64,000 bases of DNA from Allopusillimonas lactea (GTDB lineage: Bacteria > Pseudomonadota > Gammaproteobacteria > Burkholderiales > Burkholderiaceae_B): NCBI RefSeq assembly GCF_021653995.1, contig NZ_JAJJOZ010000006.1, positions 213,302 through 277,301 of the forward strand, read 5' to 3'. The position numbers and the translations under genes were made by a program. The notes under the pieces are model-generated. The model did not search any database. It was not told where the DNA came from and worked only from the letters and a program-made list of their open reading frames with translations. Shown here one piece after another: positions 34,916 through 43,642 of this stretch. Position 1 is the stretch's first letter. Each line of letters opens with the position of its first letter.

Positions 34916-36532
34916 TCAGGCCTTCCAGCGCATTTCGTCCCAGGGCCCAAGCGGCCCCCAGACCGTGGATGGCACATTCACCAGATTGGCGTCATAGATG
35001 GTGAACAAGGGTTCTTCGTTCGTCCAGATCAGCGGAAGCTCGTTCGTTACGATCTTCTGGAACTCGCCATACAGTTCCTTGCGCTTGTTGAAATCCTGCT
35101 CGCGCCCGGCGGCGGCCAGGATCTCATCAACACGGGGGTTGCTGTAACCCTCTGTGTTGGAATAGATGACGCCTTTCTTTTGGTTTGTGCTTAGATAGGC
35201 GCGATTCACCCCGATGACTGGATCCGGGTAATTCCACATGCCGTTCATCGTCAGGTCGTATTCCCAATTGCTGACGCGTGTGCTCCAGGTGGGGAAGTCG
35301 GGGTTGGCGCGCAATTCGATATTGATGCCTACTTTACGCAACTGTGCTTTCAGGTATTGAGCCACCGGTTCCTGGCTGTTGACGTTGACGTCGGGCAGCC
35401 ATTCGAGCGTCAGCGACACCCGGGAACCATCGGCCTTTCGTGCAAGGCCTGCCGCATCCAGCAGTGCGTTGGCCTTTTCAATGTCATACGCGTAAATCGT
35501 CAGATCGTCTTTACTGTAAAAGACATTGGACTTGGTCAGCGGGCCGTCCATGCGTTTCGCTTTGCCGGCCAGGAGCTTGTTGGCGATAAAGTCCTTGTCC
35601 ATGGCGTGAGCAATGGCCTGCCGCACTCGCACGTCGTTGAGCGGCGTCTTGCGATGATTGATTTCCAGGTAGTTGGTCGCGCCCAGTGCTTCGTAGCCGT
35701 CACTCGTGACGCGGATTTTCGGATTGCTCTCAAGGCGCCCAAGATCGCGCACGCGCACGCCGGCAAACGGCAGGTAATTGATCTCCCCGCGCTCCATACT
35801 GATCAGGCTATTGATCGAATCCTTGTTGATGCGGAAAATCAGCCGGTCGAGATACGGGCGGTTTTCACGGAAAAACCGAGGATTCCTTTCCATGATGATG
35901 TGTTGGCCGGCCTTGAACTCCACCAGCTTGAACGGCCCCGACCCAACCGCTGCGGTATTGGCCGGGTGGCCCTGTATCGGCGCTGTTGAGTAAACGTGCT
36001 TGGGCAAAATGGGCAGCAGCAAAGGCGACAATGCCGCCGGCAGCGCAGGCTGTGGATAGTCCAGGCGCAAGATCACCGTATGGGCGTCGGGCGTTTCAAC
36101 CTTACCCACGGCCTTGAACATAGAACTGCCAAACGGATGATTGGCTTTTACGATGTCCAGCGAGAAAGCTACATCTTCAGACGTGATCGGCTTGCCATCA
36201 TGAAATACCGCGCCTTCCACCAGTTTGAACGAATATACCAAGCCGTCGTCCGACACCGTCCACGACTTCGCAAGATAGGGATGAGGCTGAAACTTGTCGT
36301 CCATTTGCAGCAGGCCGGCGAACAATTGAACCCCCGGCACCCCCGTTGCCTGCCCGGATTGAATCGCCGGGTTGAGGTGGCGCACCGTTGTGTGGCCGAT
36401 AACCAACGTACCCGTCTGGGCTTGCGCATAAGCGTCGCGCATCGGCAGACCGCTCAGGGCCAGCACGGCGGACGCACCCGTCGCATTCAAAAACCGGCGT
36501 CGATTGATCGAGAGATCTGAAAAGTACTTCAT
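34916..36532 (-). CDS. ABC transporter substrate-binding protein, family 5, Tat-exported, orphan
   Basis: A 538-residue peptide/nickel/opine-type binding protein. The N-terminus has a twin-arginine signal (NRRRFLNATGASAVLALSG). The mature part begins GTLVIGHTTVRHLNPAI and contains the family block LVEGAVFHDGKPITSEDVAF. No Dpp/Opp permease or ATPase genes are adjacent, so it must share membrane components encoded elsewhere. It lies between the CoA-transferase genes and the NodB-fold hydrolase on the same strand. Confidence 0.93.
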   Translation of the reverse strand: MKYFSDLSINRRRFLNATGASAVLALSGLPMRDAYAQAQTGTLVIGHTTVRHLNPAIQSGQATGVPGVQLFAGLLQMDDKFQPHPYLAKSWTVSDDGLVYSFKLVEGAVFHDGKPITSEDVAFSLDIVKANHPFGSSMFKAVGKVETPDAHTVILRLDYPQPALPAALSPLLLPILPKHVYSTAPIQGHPANTAAVGSGPFKLVEFKAGQHIIMERNPRFFRENRPYLDRLIFRINKDSINSLISMERGEINYLPFAGVRVRDLGRLESNPKIRVTSDGYEALGATNYLEINHRKTPLNDVRVRQAIAHAMDKDFIANKLLAGKAKRMDGPLTKSNVFYSKDDLTIYAYDIEKANALLDAAGLARKADGSRVSLTLEWLPDVNVNSQEPVAQYLKAQLRKVGINIELRANPDFPTWSTRVSNWEYDLTMNGMWNYPDPVIGVNRAYLSTNQKKGVIYSNTEGYSNPRVDEILAAAGREQDFNKRKELYGEFQKIVTNELPLIWTNEEPLFTIYDANLVNVPSTVWGPLGPWDEMRWKA

Positions 36533-36643
36533 GGTTTGTCTCGCTTGTTATGTGCGTCATGCACGATGTTTTAGTTGCCTAGGTATTGCTATGCAATACC
36601 TATATATCGCCAAAAATCACTATGCGAGAACGATCATCGAAAG

Positions 36644-37425
36644 TCAAGAAAATCTTGAAGGCACGTTGTCACCCACCATCTCCAGACGGTCTTGTCGCAG
36701 CTTGTTGGCAAACTCGGGGTAGGTTTCCGAGAGTTCCTCCATGACTCGTGTGCGCAGTAGTTCCAAGGTATCGGGATCCGGAAGCGGCGTTTGGGCGGGA
36801 GTGTCGGCATGCGAGAACGCGAACCCCGTCGCCTGCTTTATGCTGCTCAGGTCATGGCCGGGGTGCAGGCTTTCCAGCACGAAGCCTGGCTTGTCTTTGT
36901 CGAATCGGAACAAGCATTTGCTGGTCAATAACGCGACGGGGCCTCCGGTTCTGTATGTGGCGCTGTCGCTGATGCCTGGCGCACTGATGAAGTCGACCTG
37001 GTCAACGAGCACCCTTGGTGTGTGTTCTTCGCGAAAAAGGATGACGCGAGGAACCACGAAATAGAGATAGGCGGAGCCAAAGGATCCAGGCCACCGCACG
37101 CTTGAACGCGGATAATCGCCTGTTCCGACGAGATTGATGTTGCCCTGCCCATCGATCTGGCCGCCTCCCAGGAAGAAGGCATCGATACGGCCCTGGGCAG
37201 CGCAATCGAAGAGCTCCATGCCGCCGTTGGTAAAAAGTTGTGCTTGACGGAGCCCAGGATGGAAATGCGTACTGGTGGGGCGCCTCTTTTCTCTTCGAGT
37301 GCGCGCAGGAGCATGGCACCCGCCGCAGGCATTGGGGAAGAGGCGCCGACTGCCACATGACGCACACCCTGAAGCAGCCTGGAAATCGTATAGATCAGCA
37401 GCTCTCGATCAAGTGTTGCGTTCAT
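36644..37425 (-). pseudogene. CoA-transferase subunit B (GctB-like), interrupted by a frameshift
   Basis: The N-terminal half is read from 37425 (MNATLDRELLIYTISRLLQG, then RISILGSVKHNF). The rest is in the next frame from about 37230 (NGGMELFDCAAQGRIDAFFL, GGGQIDGQGNINLVGTGDYP) to the stop at 36644. The break is at a run of five A/T at 37232-37236: one extra T would restore HNFFTNGGMELF and give a normal protein of about 260 residues. It may be a real mutation, a sequencing error in a homopolymer, or slippage. The start overlaps subunit A by 4 bp (ATGA). It would form the beta subunit of a glutaconate-CoA-transferase-like enzyme. Confidence 0.85.
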
Positions 37426-38231
37426 TCAGCAGCCTCCAACTGGCGAGACTTTATGTACTCGGCAAACCCTTCCGCGGTTTTGGCCGCCTTTGCGTATCGC
37501 AGGATCTCCGCAGTGTCTGTCGCGTACTCGCCCCATAGCCCATAAGGCCACGCACCCTTTGGCGCCACTGCAATGGCGTTGATATACAGCGCAGGCAGCG
37601 TGCCTGCGGCATTGAGTTCGGACTCGAGCAGGTTCTCGTCGACAATCTTCTCGACGGTCACGAGCGTCTGGGAAGACGCATAGGCCATCAGCGCGAGTTC
37701 ACGTCGTCTGCCAATCCAGACGTTGCCGTATCGGTCTGCTTTTGGCGCATGGAAAATAGCAATATCGGGCTTGATGGCGGGCACCAGAACGATATCGTCC
37801 TGGTCTTGGGAAAAGGGGTTTTGAATCACACGCCAGTCGTCGCGATACTTGAGGATGTCGGTGCCGATCAGGCCGCGCATGGGCATGAACGGAAGCCCCC
37901 TTTGCGCCGCCAGAAAAGCCGCATGCACGGCTGGGCAGGTTGCGTCACGAACCTTGATCGTTCCGTCTTTGACCGCCTGGTTGAAGCGCGGTGCCCCGCC
38001 TGCTTCTCCCAGGGTGACGGCACTGGTCTCGACTGAGCTCACCAGCCCGGCACCGACCAGCAGGTCGACCTGCATGCCGCCCGTCGGTACGCAAACAAGA
38101 TTCAGATTGCCTGCGCCGTGCGCTATCAATGGCCGGTTCATTGCCATCGAAACCCCACCGTAATCAACGGGCAGCGCCAGGCGCATGCCTGACTTGACGT
38201 AGCGCGCCATCGTGTTCAGGTCAGTCGGCAT
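37422..38231 (-). CDS. CoA-transferase subunit A (glutaconate CoA-transferase-like)
   Basis: A 269-residue alpha subunit of a family I CoA-transferase. Visible blocks are VPTGGMQVDLLVGAGLV, FMPMRGLIGTDILKYRDDW, ILVPAIKPDIAIFHAPKAD-type strand and DRYGNVWIGRRRE. It needs subunit B, the next gene, which is frameshifted in this sequence. The pair should transfer CoA to a dicarboxylate or keto acid. First gene of an operon that continues with the family 5 binding protein and NodB-fold hydrolase. Confidence 0.92.
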   Translation of the reverse strand: MPTDLNTMARYVKSGMRLALPVDYGGVSMAMNRPLIAHGAGNLNLVCVPTGGMQVDLLVGAGLVSSVETSAVTLGEAGGAPRFNQAVKDGTIKVRDATCPAVHAAFLAAQRGLPFMPMRGLIGTDILKYRDDWRVIQNPFSQDQDDIVLVPAIKPDIAIFHAPKADRYGNVWIGRRRELALMAYASSQTLVTVEKIVDENLLESELNAAGTLPALYINAIAVAPKGAWPYGLWGEYATDTAEILRYAKAAKTAEGFAEYIKSRQLEAAE

Positions 38232-38303
38232 TCCCCTTTCCCCTTCGTTTGAATACTGCCGTGCCGCATTCAGTGACGCTGCGGTTCGAACCTATACCAA
38301 CAC

Positions 38304-38327
38304 ACGGACGCTACTGATACTGTCCGT
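38304..38327 (-). other. Inverted repeat upstream of the CoA-transferase operon
   Basis: ACGGAC / GTCCGT arms of 6 bp separated by 12 bases, flanked by further partial symmetry (CAACAC and GGTGTTTG). It lies between the peroxiredoxin stop and the subunit A start, both on the minus strand. No T-tract follows on that strand, so an operator for the CoA-transferase operon is as likely as a terminator. Confidence 0.35.
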
Positions 38328-38343
38328 CGGTGTTTGTCAAACT

Positions 38344-38907
38344 TTAGCGAGGCTGGCGCTCGTGCCAGGTGCGCAGGGCCTCCAGCGTATTTTTTACGTG
38401 ATAATCGGGCTCCATCGCCGTATATTCATAGATGACTTCGCCAGTAGGTGAAATGACGTACGACATTCGCGTGGCGCGGCCGGGGCGCGTTCCCAACGCT
38501 GCGTCGTAGGCGCGGATCACCTTGCCGCTCGTGTCGGCGCCAACGGCGAATTTGCTGCCGCATGGGCCGAGAGAGAATGCTTTCAGTGTGTCGATATCGT
38601 CTGCTGATATGCCGATTACCGTTGCCCCTAGGGCTTTGTAATCGTCAATGGCTTCGGCGAACGTGTGTGCTTCGATCGTGCAGCCTTTAGTAAAAGCAGC
38701 AGGGTAAAAATAAAGCACGACAGGGCCCTTTTGCAGGGCTTGCTTCATCGAGAAGTCGAATGTCTCTCCCGCCAGGGCGATCTGGAGGGCAAAGTGGGGA
38801 GCGGGTGCGCCGACGGCCAGCGCCGCATGCGCTGCTGGCGTCCATACGGCCGAAATGACCGCGGCGGCGGCGAAGGCCGCGGAAAGCCCTATGAGCGAGC
38901 GTCTCAT
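38344..38907 (-). CDS. Exported peroxiredoxin (AhpC/TSA, BCP-like)
   Basis: A 187-residue thiol peroxidase. The signal peptide is MRRSLIGLSAAFAAAAVISA through PAAHA, so it acts in the periplasm. The peroxidatic cysteine lies in PAAFTKGCTIEA (PxxxTxxC). A second cysteine follows in LGPCGSKFAVGAD and may resolve the sulfenate. The start at 38907 is chosen because the longer frame adds residues ahead of the signal peptide. An AhpD-like gene lies just upstream on the same strand. Confidence 0.92.
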   Translation of the reverse strand: MRRSLIGLSAAFAAAAVISAVWTPAAHAALAVGAPAPHFALQIALAGETFDFSMKQALQKGPVVLYFYPAAFTKGCTIEAHTFAEAIDDYKALGATVIGISADDIDTLKAFSLGPCGSKFAVGADTSGKVIRAYDAALGTRPGRATRMSYVISPTGEVIYEYTAMEPDYHVKNTLEALRTWHERQPR

Positions 38908-39051
38908 CAACAATCTCCGGGTGCACGAGGAACATCCATCCATCTAGCGTAGATAGATTTGGCCCGGGCTGCAAGCATCGATACGTTCAGAGATGGCTCT
39001 ATTCTTTCGCATGCGAAAGTTGGGAGATCAATAGACGCGATACGTTGTTTG

Positions 39052-39399
39052 CTAGGTTTCTGTGCGCGGATGAATATGGTTTAGTGTCTGTAGCGCCAGC
39101 GTCGAATGCGCATAGGCGGCCCCTGCACGCATCTCGGCGGCTACCCATATGGCTTCCATGATTTGCGCCTCGCTCGCGCCGGCCCGCACCGCGCCTTCTG
39201 TGTGGCCCTTGATGCAATAAGGGCACTGCGTGACGTGCGCGACGGCCACCGCGATCAACTGCTTGGTTCGCGCGTCCAGTGCACCCGGTGCAAACACTGC
39301 CTTGCTGAACGCCTTGAAAGCAGCCAGCGGCTCTGGCGCGAGCTCCGCGCGTTTGCGGGCCAAGTCTGCGGTGATATCGGGATACATGGCTTTATCCAT
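39052..39399 (-). CDS. Carboxymuconolactone decarboxylase / AhpD-like protein
   Basis: A 115-residue CMD-domain protein. The redox motif CPYCIKGHTEGAVRAGAS carries the CxxC and the downstream histidine of AhpD-type proteins, so a peroxidase-related thiol function is more likely than lactone decarboxylation. The preceding LDARTKQLIAVAVAHVTQ helix is typical. It is followed downstream by the exported peroxiredoxin with a gap of about 140 bp. Confidence 0.92.
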   Translation of the reverse strand: MDKAMYPDITADLARKRAELAPEPLAAFKAFSKAVFAPGALDARTKQLIAVAVAHVTQCPYCIKGHTEGAVRAGASEAQIMEAIWVAAEMRAGAAYAHSTLALQTLNHIHPRTET

Positions 39400-39515
39400 A
39401 ATGGGGCTCCTTGAAGCGTAGGGTTTCGACCATCATAGATCTGCCACGCCAATTCTCGGCCAACGCCTGCGTTACCTTCGTGGCTACTTGCCTGGCGCCA
39501 ACTGCAAAACGCTGG

Positions 39516-39977
39516 TCATAGCCACGCGCGTACCTTCGTTTTGTAAGCCGCATAGTCGGCGCCGAACTTTTCCATCAGGGCGCGCTCTTCCGGCCGGATC
39601 TGGTAGCGCTGGATATATACGGGAAACGCGAACGCAAAAATCAGCGACCACACATTGCCCAGGTAAAAGCCCCATCCGATCAACAGCAGCAGGCTTCCAA
39701 GATACATAGGGTTGCGCGTCACGCGATAGACGCCGGATGTCACCAGCGCCGTTGCCGCCCCGGGTGTTCTAGGGTCGGGCGTGGTGTGCGCGCGCTTGAA
39801 CGCCAGAATGCCCGCCACGCCAAAGAGAATGCCTGCTGCGGCAAACACGATCGCTGCCCACGTGTTGTGCAGCGCGGCGAACGCGAAGCGGGGCAGGAGA
39901 ACAGAAAGCAGCCACATCGCCAGCGCCGTCGCCAACATGATGAATGGCGGAGGGATGGCCAATTCGAGGGACTTCAT
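39516..39977 (-). CDS. Isoprenylcysteine carboxyl methyltransferase-like membrane protein
   Basis: A 153-residue integral membrane protein with about four hydrophobic segments. The C-terminal catalytic-type motif is VTRNPMYLGSLLLLIGW followed by the EERALMEKFGADYAAYKTKV block seen in the ICMT/phospholipid N-methyltransferase superfamily. The start at 39977 follows an AGGAGG ribosome-binding site. The bacterial substrates of these short members are mostly unknown. No functional link to the neighbours is evident. Confidence 0.88.
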   Translation of the reverse strand: MKSLELAIPPPFIMLATALAMWLLSVLLPRFAFAALHNTWAAIVFAAAGILFGVAGILAFKRAHTTPDPRTPGAATALVTSGVYRVTRNPMYLGSLLLLIGWGFYLGNVWSLIFAFAFPVYIQRYQIRPEERALMEKFGADYAAYKTKVRAWL

Positions 39978-40084
39978 ATCTGCCTCCTGCAAATACTTCC
40001 GGCGTCGACCGGAACGGTGGCTTCAATCGTACCCGGAATCCGTGTCCGCCAGCGTCTTTTGATCAAGATGCCTCCGGAGCACGT

Positions 40085-40852
40085 CTAGATATTCGCGCCG
40101 CCATCGACGAGCAGACTTGCCCCCGTGATGGCGCGAGCAGCATCGCTGCACAGATACAGCGCCAGCGACGCAACTTCGTCGGGGCGGTTGAAGTCCGGAA
40201 TAGCCCGCAGCAGGCGCTGTGGCGCGGCGTGCGGGCCGTCGGCAGGATTCATGTCGGTGTCAGTCGAGCCGGGCTGGATAATGTTCACAGTAATGCCGCG
40301 CGGCCCCAGTTCACGTGCGACGGCCTTCGTCAGCCCCCACACGGCTGCTTTGCTCATGGCATACACGCTGAGGCCGGGGTCGGGTACGCGCTCGGCGAGG
40401 TTGCTGCCGATGCTGATGATGCGGCCGCCGTTCTCCATCGTCTGCGCTGCGCGTTGCATGGCCGCGAACACCGCCTTCGTATTGATGGCCATCTGCTCGT
40501 CGTATTCGCCGAGAGAGAAGGTTTCAATCGGTTTGGCCTCGAAGACACCTGCGTTGTTGACCAGGATATCGAACTTGCCCCAACGCGCTTTTACGTCAGA
40601 GATTACCTGCTGCACGTGTTCGCCGTTTCGTGAATCAACGCGCACGGGCCAGATGTCCACGGATTCCGGCGCAGTGCCCAGGTTCGTCAGTTCATTCTTC
40701 AGTTGCCGTACCAGCTGTTCCGCAGCATCTGCGGAGTTGTGATACGTGAACGCAACGCTTGCTCCGTTCAGGGCGAGCTCGCGGACAATCGCTGCACCGA
40801 TGCCTCGGGCCCCGCCCGTGACCAACGCGACCTTGTTCTTCATGGTGTTCAT
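40085..40852 (-). CDS. Short-chain dehydrogenase/reductase (3-oxoacyl-ACP reductase-like)
   Basis: A 255-residue classical SDR with LVTGGARGIGAAIVRELALN, ILVNNAGVFEAKPIE, the catalytic YAMSKAAVWGLTKAVARELG and C-terminal GASLLVDGGANI. The R-G-I-G after TGG and the F-T-Y-H-N-S strand end fit NADP preference, but the substrate is unknown. It lies immediately downstream (26 bp) of the MFS pseudogene, on the same strand, and may once have formed a unit with it and the divergent AraC gene. Confidence 0.94.
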   Translation of the reverse strand: MNTMKNKVALVTGGARGIGAAIVRELALNGASVAFTYHNSADAAEQLVRQLKNELTNLGTAPESVDIWPVRVDSRNGEHVQQVISDVKARWGKFDILVNNAGVFEAKPIETFSLGEYDEQMAINTKAVFAAMQRAAQTMENGGRIISIGSNLAERVPDPGLSVYAMSKAAVWGLTKAVARELGPRGITVNIIQPGSTDTDMNPADGPHAAPQRLLRAIPDFNRPDEVASLALYLCSDAARAITGASLLVDGGANI

Positions 40853-40877
40853 GGTTTCTCCGTTTCGTTGTGAGTGG

Positions 40878-41635
40878 TTAGCGCGCCACCGGGCACGCAG
40901 CGGTGCCCAGTGATGAGGTGTCTGCCTCGTGTGAAGTAAGGGATGGCGCCGGCTTGACGCGCAGGCCTATCAACATGACGGCGCCGAGCAACACGCATGC
41001 ACCAAAAGCAAAGACATCGCTGGTATCGCCCAGGCTCAAGATCAGCCCGCCAGCCGCTGCGCCCGATGCAATGGAGGCATTGATGGCTGCAACCAGAAGC
41101 CCGCCCGCACTTTCTGCTTCATCGGGAACAGTCTGCGCAACCCATTGAGACTACGTGCCCGGTACGGTTCCGAAGGCCAGCCCCCAAAGGTGATCGACAG
41201 GGCACGCGCCAAGTGTGCAGCAAGCACAAGCCGCATGACGATGGCCGTTGACATCGCCCAGAATCCGCCGAGCCCGATGCCAAGCAACACACGGCCAGCC
41301 AGCAGGAATGAAAAATTGGGGGCGAACGCGACCAATAGATTCGCGATGATGAGAAGGACTGAGAAGCTCAGCAAGACACGGCGCCGATCCAGGCGGCTCG
41401 TGATGCCCGGCACCAGCAAGCTGGCGGTAAACCCCAGCACTGCGGTGGTGGAGACTGCCTGCCCGGCAAGGCTCTCGGAAATATGCAGGTCGGCCGCCAT
41501 GGGCGTGAGCAGGCTGACGGGCAGGAATTCGGCGGTGACGAGGGCGAACACGCCCAGCATCATGGATATGACGGCGCCCCAAAGCGGCTTGCTGTCAGGT
41601 GGCGCGTGGGCATTATCTGTGGGTGTAGAGATCAT
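40878..41635 (-). pseudogene. MFS efflux transporter pseudogene with internal deletion and a nonsense codon
   Basis: The N-terminal half (about residues 1-150: MLGVFALVTAEFLPVSLLTP, LLAGRVLLGIGLGGFWAMST) is a normal NepI/AraJ-type drug/purine exporter up to ALSITFGG. The sequence then jumps, at about 41176-41186, into another frame that encodes the C-terminal part: GLAFGTVPGT, a TAG at 41151-41153 where the family has Trp, SQWVAQTVPDEAESAGGLLV and the last two membrane segments (LSLGDTSDVFAFGACVLLGA). Around 150 residues of the middle are gone. It cannot make a working transporter. Confidence 0.85.
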
Positions 41636-41722
41636 ATTGCGTCCTGGATAAGGTTCTAGTGATCGAAGTCAGGCATCAGGTTAAACTCGCATGAACGGAC
41701 AATCTATGACGTTAAGTACGAA

Positions 41723-42781
41723 ATGTTTGATCATTCGTCTGCCATTTCAGAAGCAGCACAAACCAATGGCGCCGCCAGCGACGTCGTCAGCGAGCTGCTG
41801 GCCGGCATGCGCCTGCGGGGCCTGGATTACCAGCGCCTGCAGATCACGCCGCCGTTCGGGGTTAGTTACGGCGAAGATCCTGCAAAGGCTCAATTCCATT
41901 TCATTGCACAAGGCAGCGTCTACCTATACGGGCCTGACAAGGCGCTTTACCACCTGGGGCCAGGAGATGCCGTTCTGCTGCCCCGTGGGGGCACGCACGC
42001 CCTGGTGTCCCAGCTCGATGTTGAATGCCGGCTGATCGCGCAACTGCCGGGCAGCGTCATCTGTGAAGCAGTCAAGGACATCGTGGTATGTTGCCCGGAC
42101 ATGCGCCAGGAAGATCGCGTGGTTGTATTCAGCGGTGCCATGGCATTTGAACTGGGCTCCATGAATTCCCTGGTCAGCCTGATGCCAGCGGTTCTGCACG
42201 CGAGTACGCTGCTCGAGCGCAACCCCGAAATACTGCCGATTCTCGAAGCCATGGAGCGCGAGACCCGAACCGCGCGGGCAGGTTTCGCCGGAATCCTCAC
42301 GCACCTGGCGGAAGTGGTCTCGGCATCCATCGTGCGCGGGTGGGTGGAAAGCGGGTGCGGCGATGCGGGCGGCTGGATCGGGGCCCTGCGCGATCCGCGT
42401 CTGGCCAGGGTGATAGCGGCGGTGCATCGGGATCCCGGTCGCGACTGGACTGTCGAAAATATGGCTGCGCAGATGGGCAGCTCCCGGTCTGTATTCGCCG
42501 AGCGATTCCAGGCAGTCACCGGTATTACGCCGTTGCGCTACGTCACCGAGCTTCGCATGCGTATGGCAATGCAGTGGATGGTCCGTGACCGGTTATCCAT
42601 TGAGCTAGTGGCCGAGCGTCTGGGTTATGGGTCCCAGGCCGCCTTCAGTCGGGCATTCAAGCGGGTAACCGGGCAGTCGCCAGGTGCGGTGCGCGCAGGC
42701 AGGGAGATCGAAAAGGCGGTGACCAAAACCGGCAAGCAGCTTCAGGCTGCCGGAAACAAAGTGCGCAAGGCATACAAGTAA
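41723..42781 (+). CDS. AraC-family regulator with N-terminal cupin (AraC_N/cupin_6 type)
   Basis: A 352-residue regulator. The N-terminal cupin-like sensor (about residues 20-200) includes FHFIAQGSVYLYGPDKALYH and LGPGDAVLLPRGGTHAL. The C-terminal pair of helix-turn-helices (about 235-330) includes WTVENMAAQMGSSRSVFAER and ELVAERLGYGSQAAFSRAFK. The C-terminal tail is strongly basic (KAVTKTGKQLQAAGNKVRKA). It is divergent from the MFS pseudogene, its probable former target. Confidence 0.94.
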   Translation: MFDHSSAISEAAQTNGAASDVVSELLAGMRLRGLDYQRLQITPPFGVSYGEDPAKAQFHFIAQGSVYLYGPDKALYHLGPGDAVLLPRGGTHALVSQLDVECRLIAQLPGSVICEAVKDIVVCCPDMRQEDRVVVFSGAMAFELGSMNSLVSLMPAVLHASTLLERNPEILPILEAMERETRTARAGFAGILTHLAEVVSASIVRGWVESGCGDAGGWIGALRDPRLARVIAAVHRDPGRDWTVENMAAQMGSSRSVFAERFQAVTGITPLRYVTELRMRMAMQWMVRDRLSIELVAERLGYGSQAAFSRAFKRVTGQSPGAVRAGREIEKAVTKTGKQLQAAGNKVRKAYK

Positions 42782-42872
42782 AGCGTGCACACCCGACGGC
42801 TGTATCGTGCCGTGATTTCCCGGCGCCACTTTGCCGCAGCCTATTATTGGCTTGTTTGATTCCGCTGATGCC

Positions 42873-43637
42873 CTACAGCCACCGCCCGATCACGGGTGCC
42901 ATTAACCCCAGCCCCATCGCAATCAGCAGCACAAACGCGATTCGCCTCATTGCCTCGGACGAGAACGGCGGCGGATAGCGCTTTCCGGCCACCGTGGCCA
43001 CGGCCACCAAGGGCAGGCAGACGGCGCTGAGAATGATCTCCTGCGCGTACAGCTGGCCCTGTATGGCCACAAACAAGCTGCGCGATCCGGCTATTACAGC
43101 ATTCAGGAAAATCAGCGCCGTGCGAATCTGCGCCAGTGTCATAGGCTGGCGGTACAGTTGGAAAATAAGCGGCGGCCCCGGAATCCCGAACATGCCGCCG
43201 ATCACCCCGCCCAGGAAACCGTACCAGGAAAACGATAGCAGGCCGGATACCTCGGGGACCGGGCGTGGCCGCCAGGCGAAGTTCAGGCCGCCGTAGACAA
43301 TGACCAGGCCCAGCAATACCTGGATCACATCGGCGGCTTCGCTGCTGAGGTAATCCAAAAGCACGACCCCCAATACGCTCGCCGGCAACACAGCCAGAGT
43401 CATCATGCCGGTGGCCCGCCACGGCACATGATGAAGATTGCCTCGCAGGGCAAACCCGCTGTTCATCAATGTGACGATGCTGACCACGCTGGCGAGCGTG
43501 GCCACCGAGAGGATGCCCGCGCCGCTGGCCAGGCCCATGATGATCATCGCCAGGCCGAAGCCCGTTACGGTGTGGAAGTAGACCGCGGCGATGACTACCA
43601 GGGCAAATGGCAGTAGGGCGGATAGACCGGGGGCCAT
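42873..43637 (-). CDS. TauE/SafE family sulfite/organic anion exporter
   Basis: A 254-residue inner-membrane protein with about eight hydrophobic segments. Family features are the N-terminal TVTGFGLAMIIMGLASGAG and the repeat-like central GFLGGVIGGMFGIPGPPLIF. It starts 5 bp after the DctM stop, so it belongs to the TRAP operon. TauE proteins export sulfonate-derived sulfite, sulfoacetate or organic anions, so the imported substrate may be a sulfonate or a compound whose breakdown releases such an anion. Confidence 0.93.
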   Translation of the reverse strand: MAPGLSALLPFALVVIAAVYFHTVTGFGLAMIIMGLASGAGILSVATLASVVSIVTLMNSGFALRGNLHHVPWRATGMMTLAVLPASVLGVVLLDYLSSEAADVIQVLLGLVIVYGGLNFAWRPRPVPEVSGLLSFSWYGFLGGVIGGMFGIPGPPLIFQLYRQPMTLAQIRTALIFLNAVIAGSRSLFVAIQGQLYAQEIILSAVCLPLVAVATVAGKRYPPPFSSEAMRRIAFVLLIAMGLGLMAPVIGRWL

Positions 43638-43642
43638 AGCTC

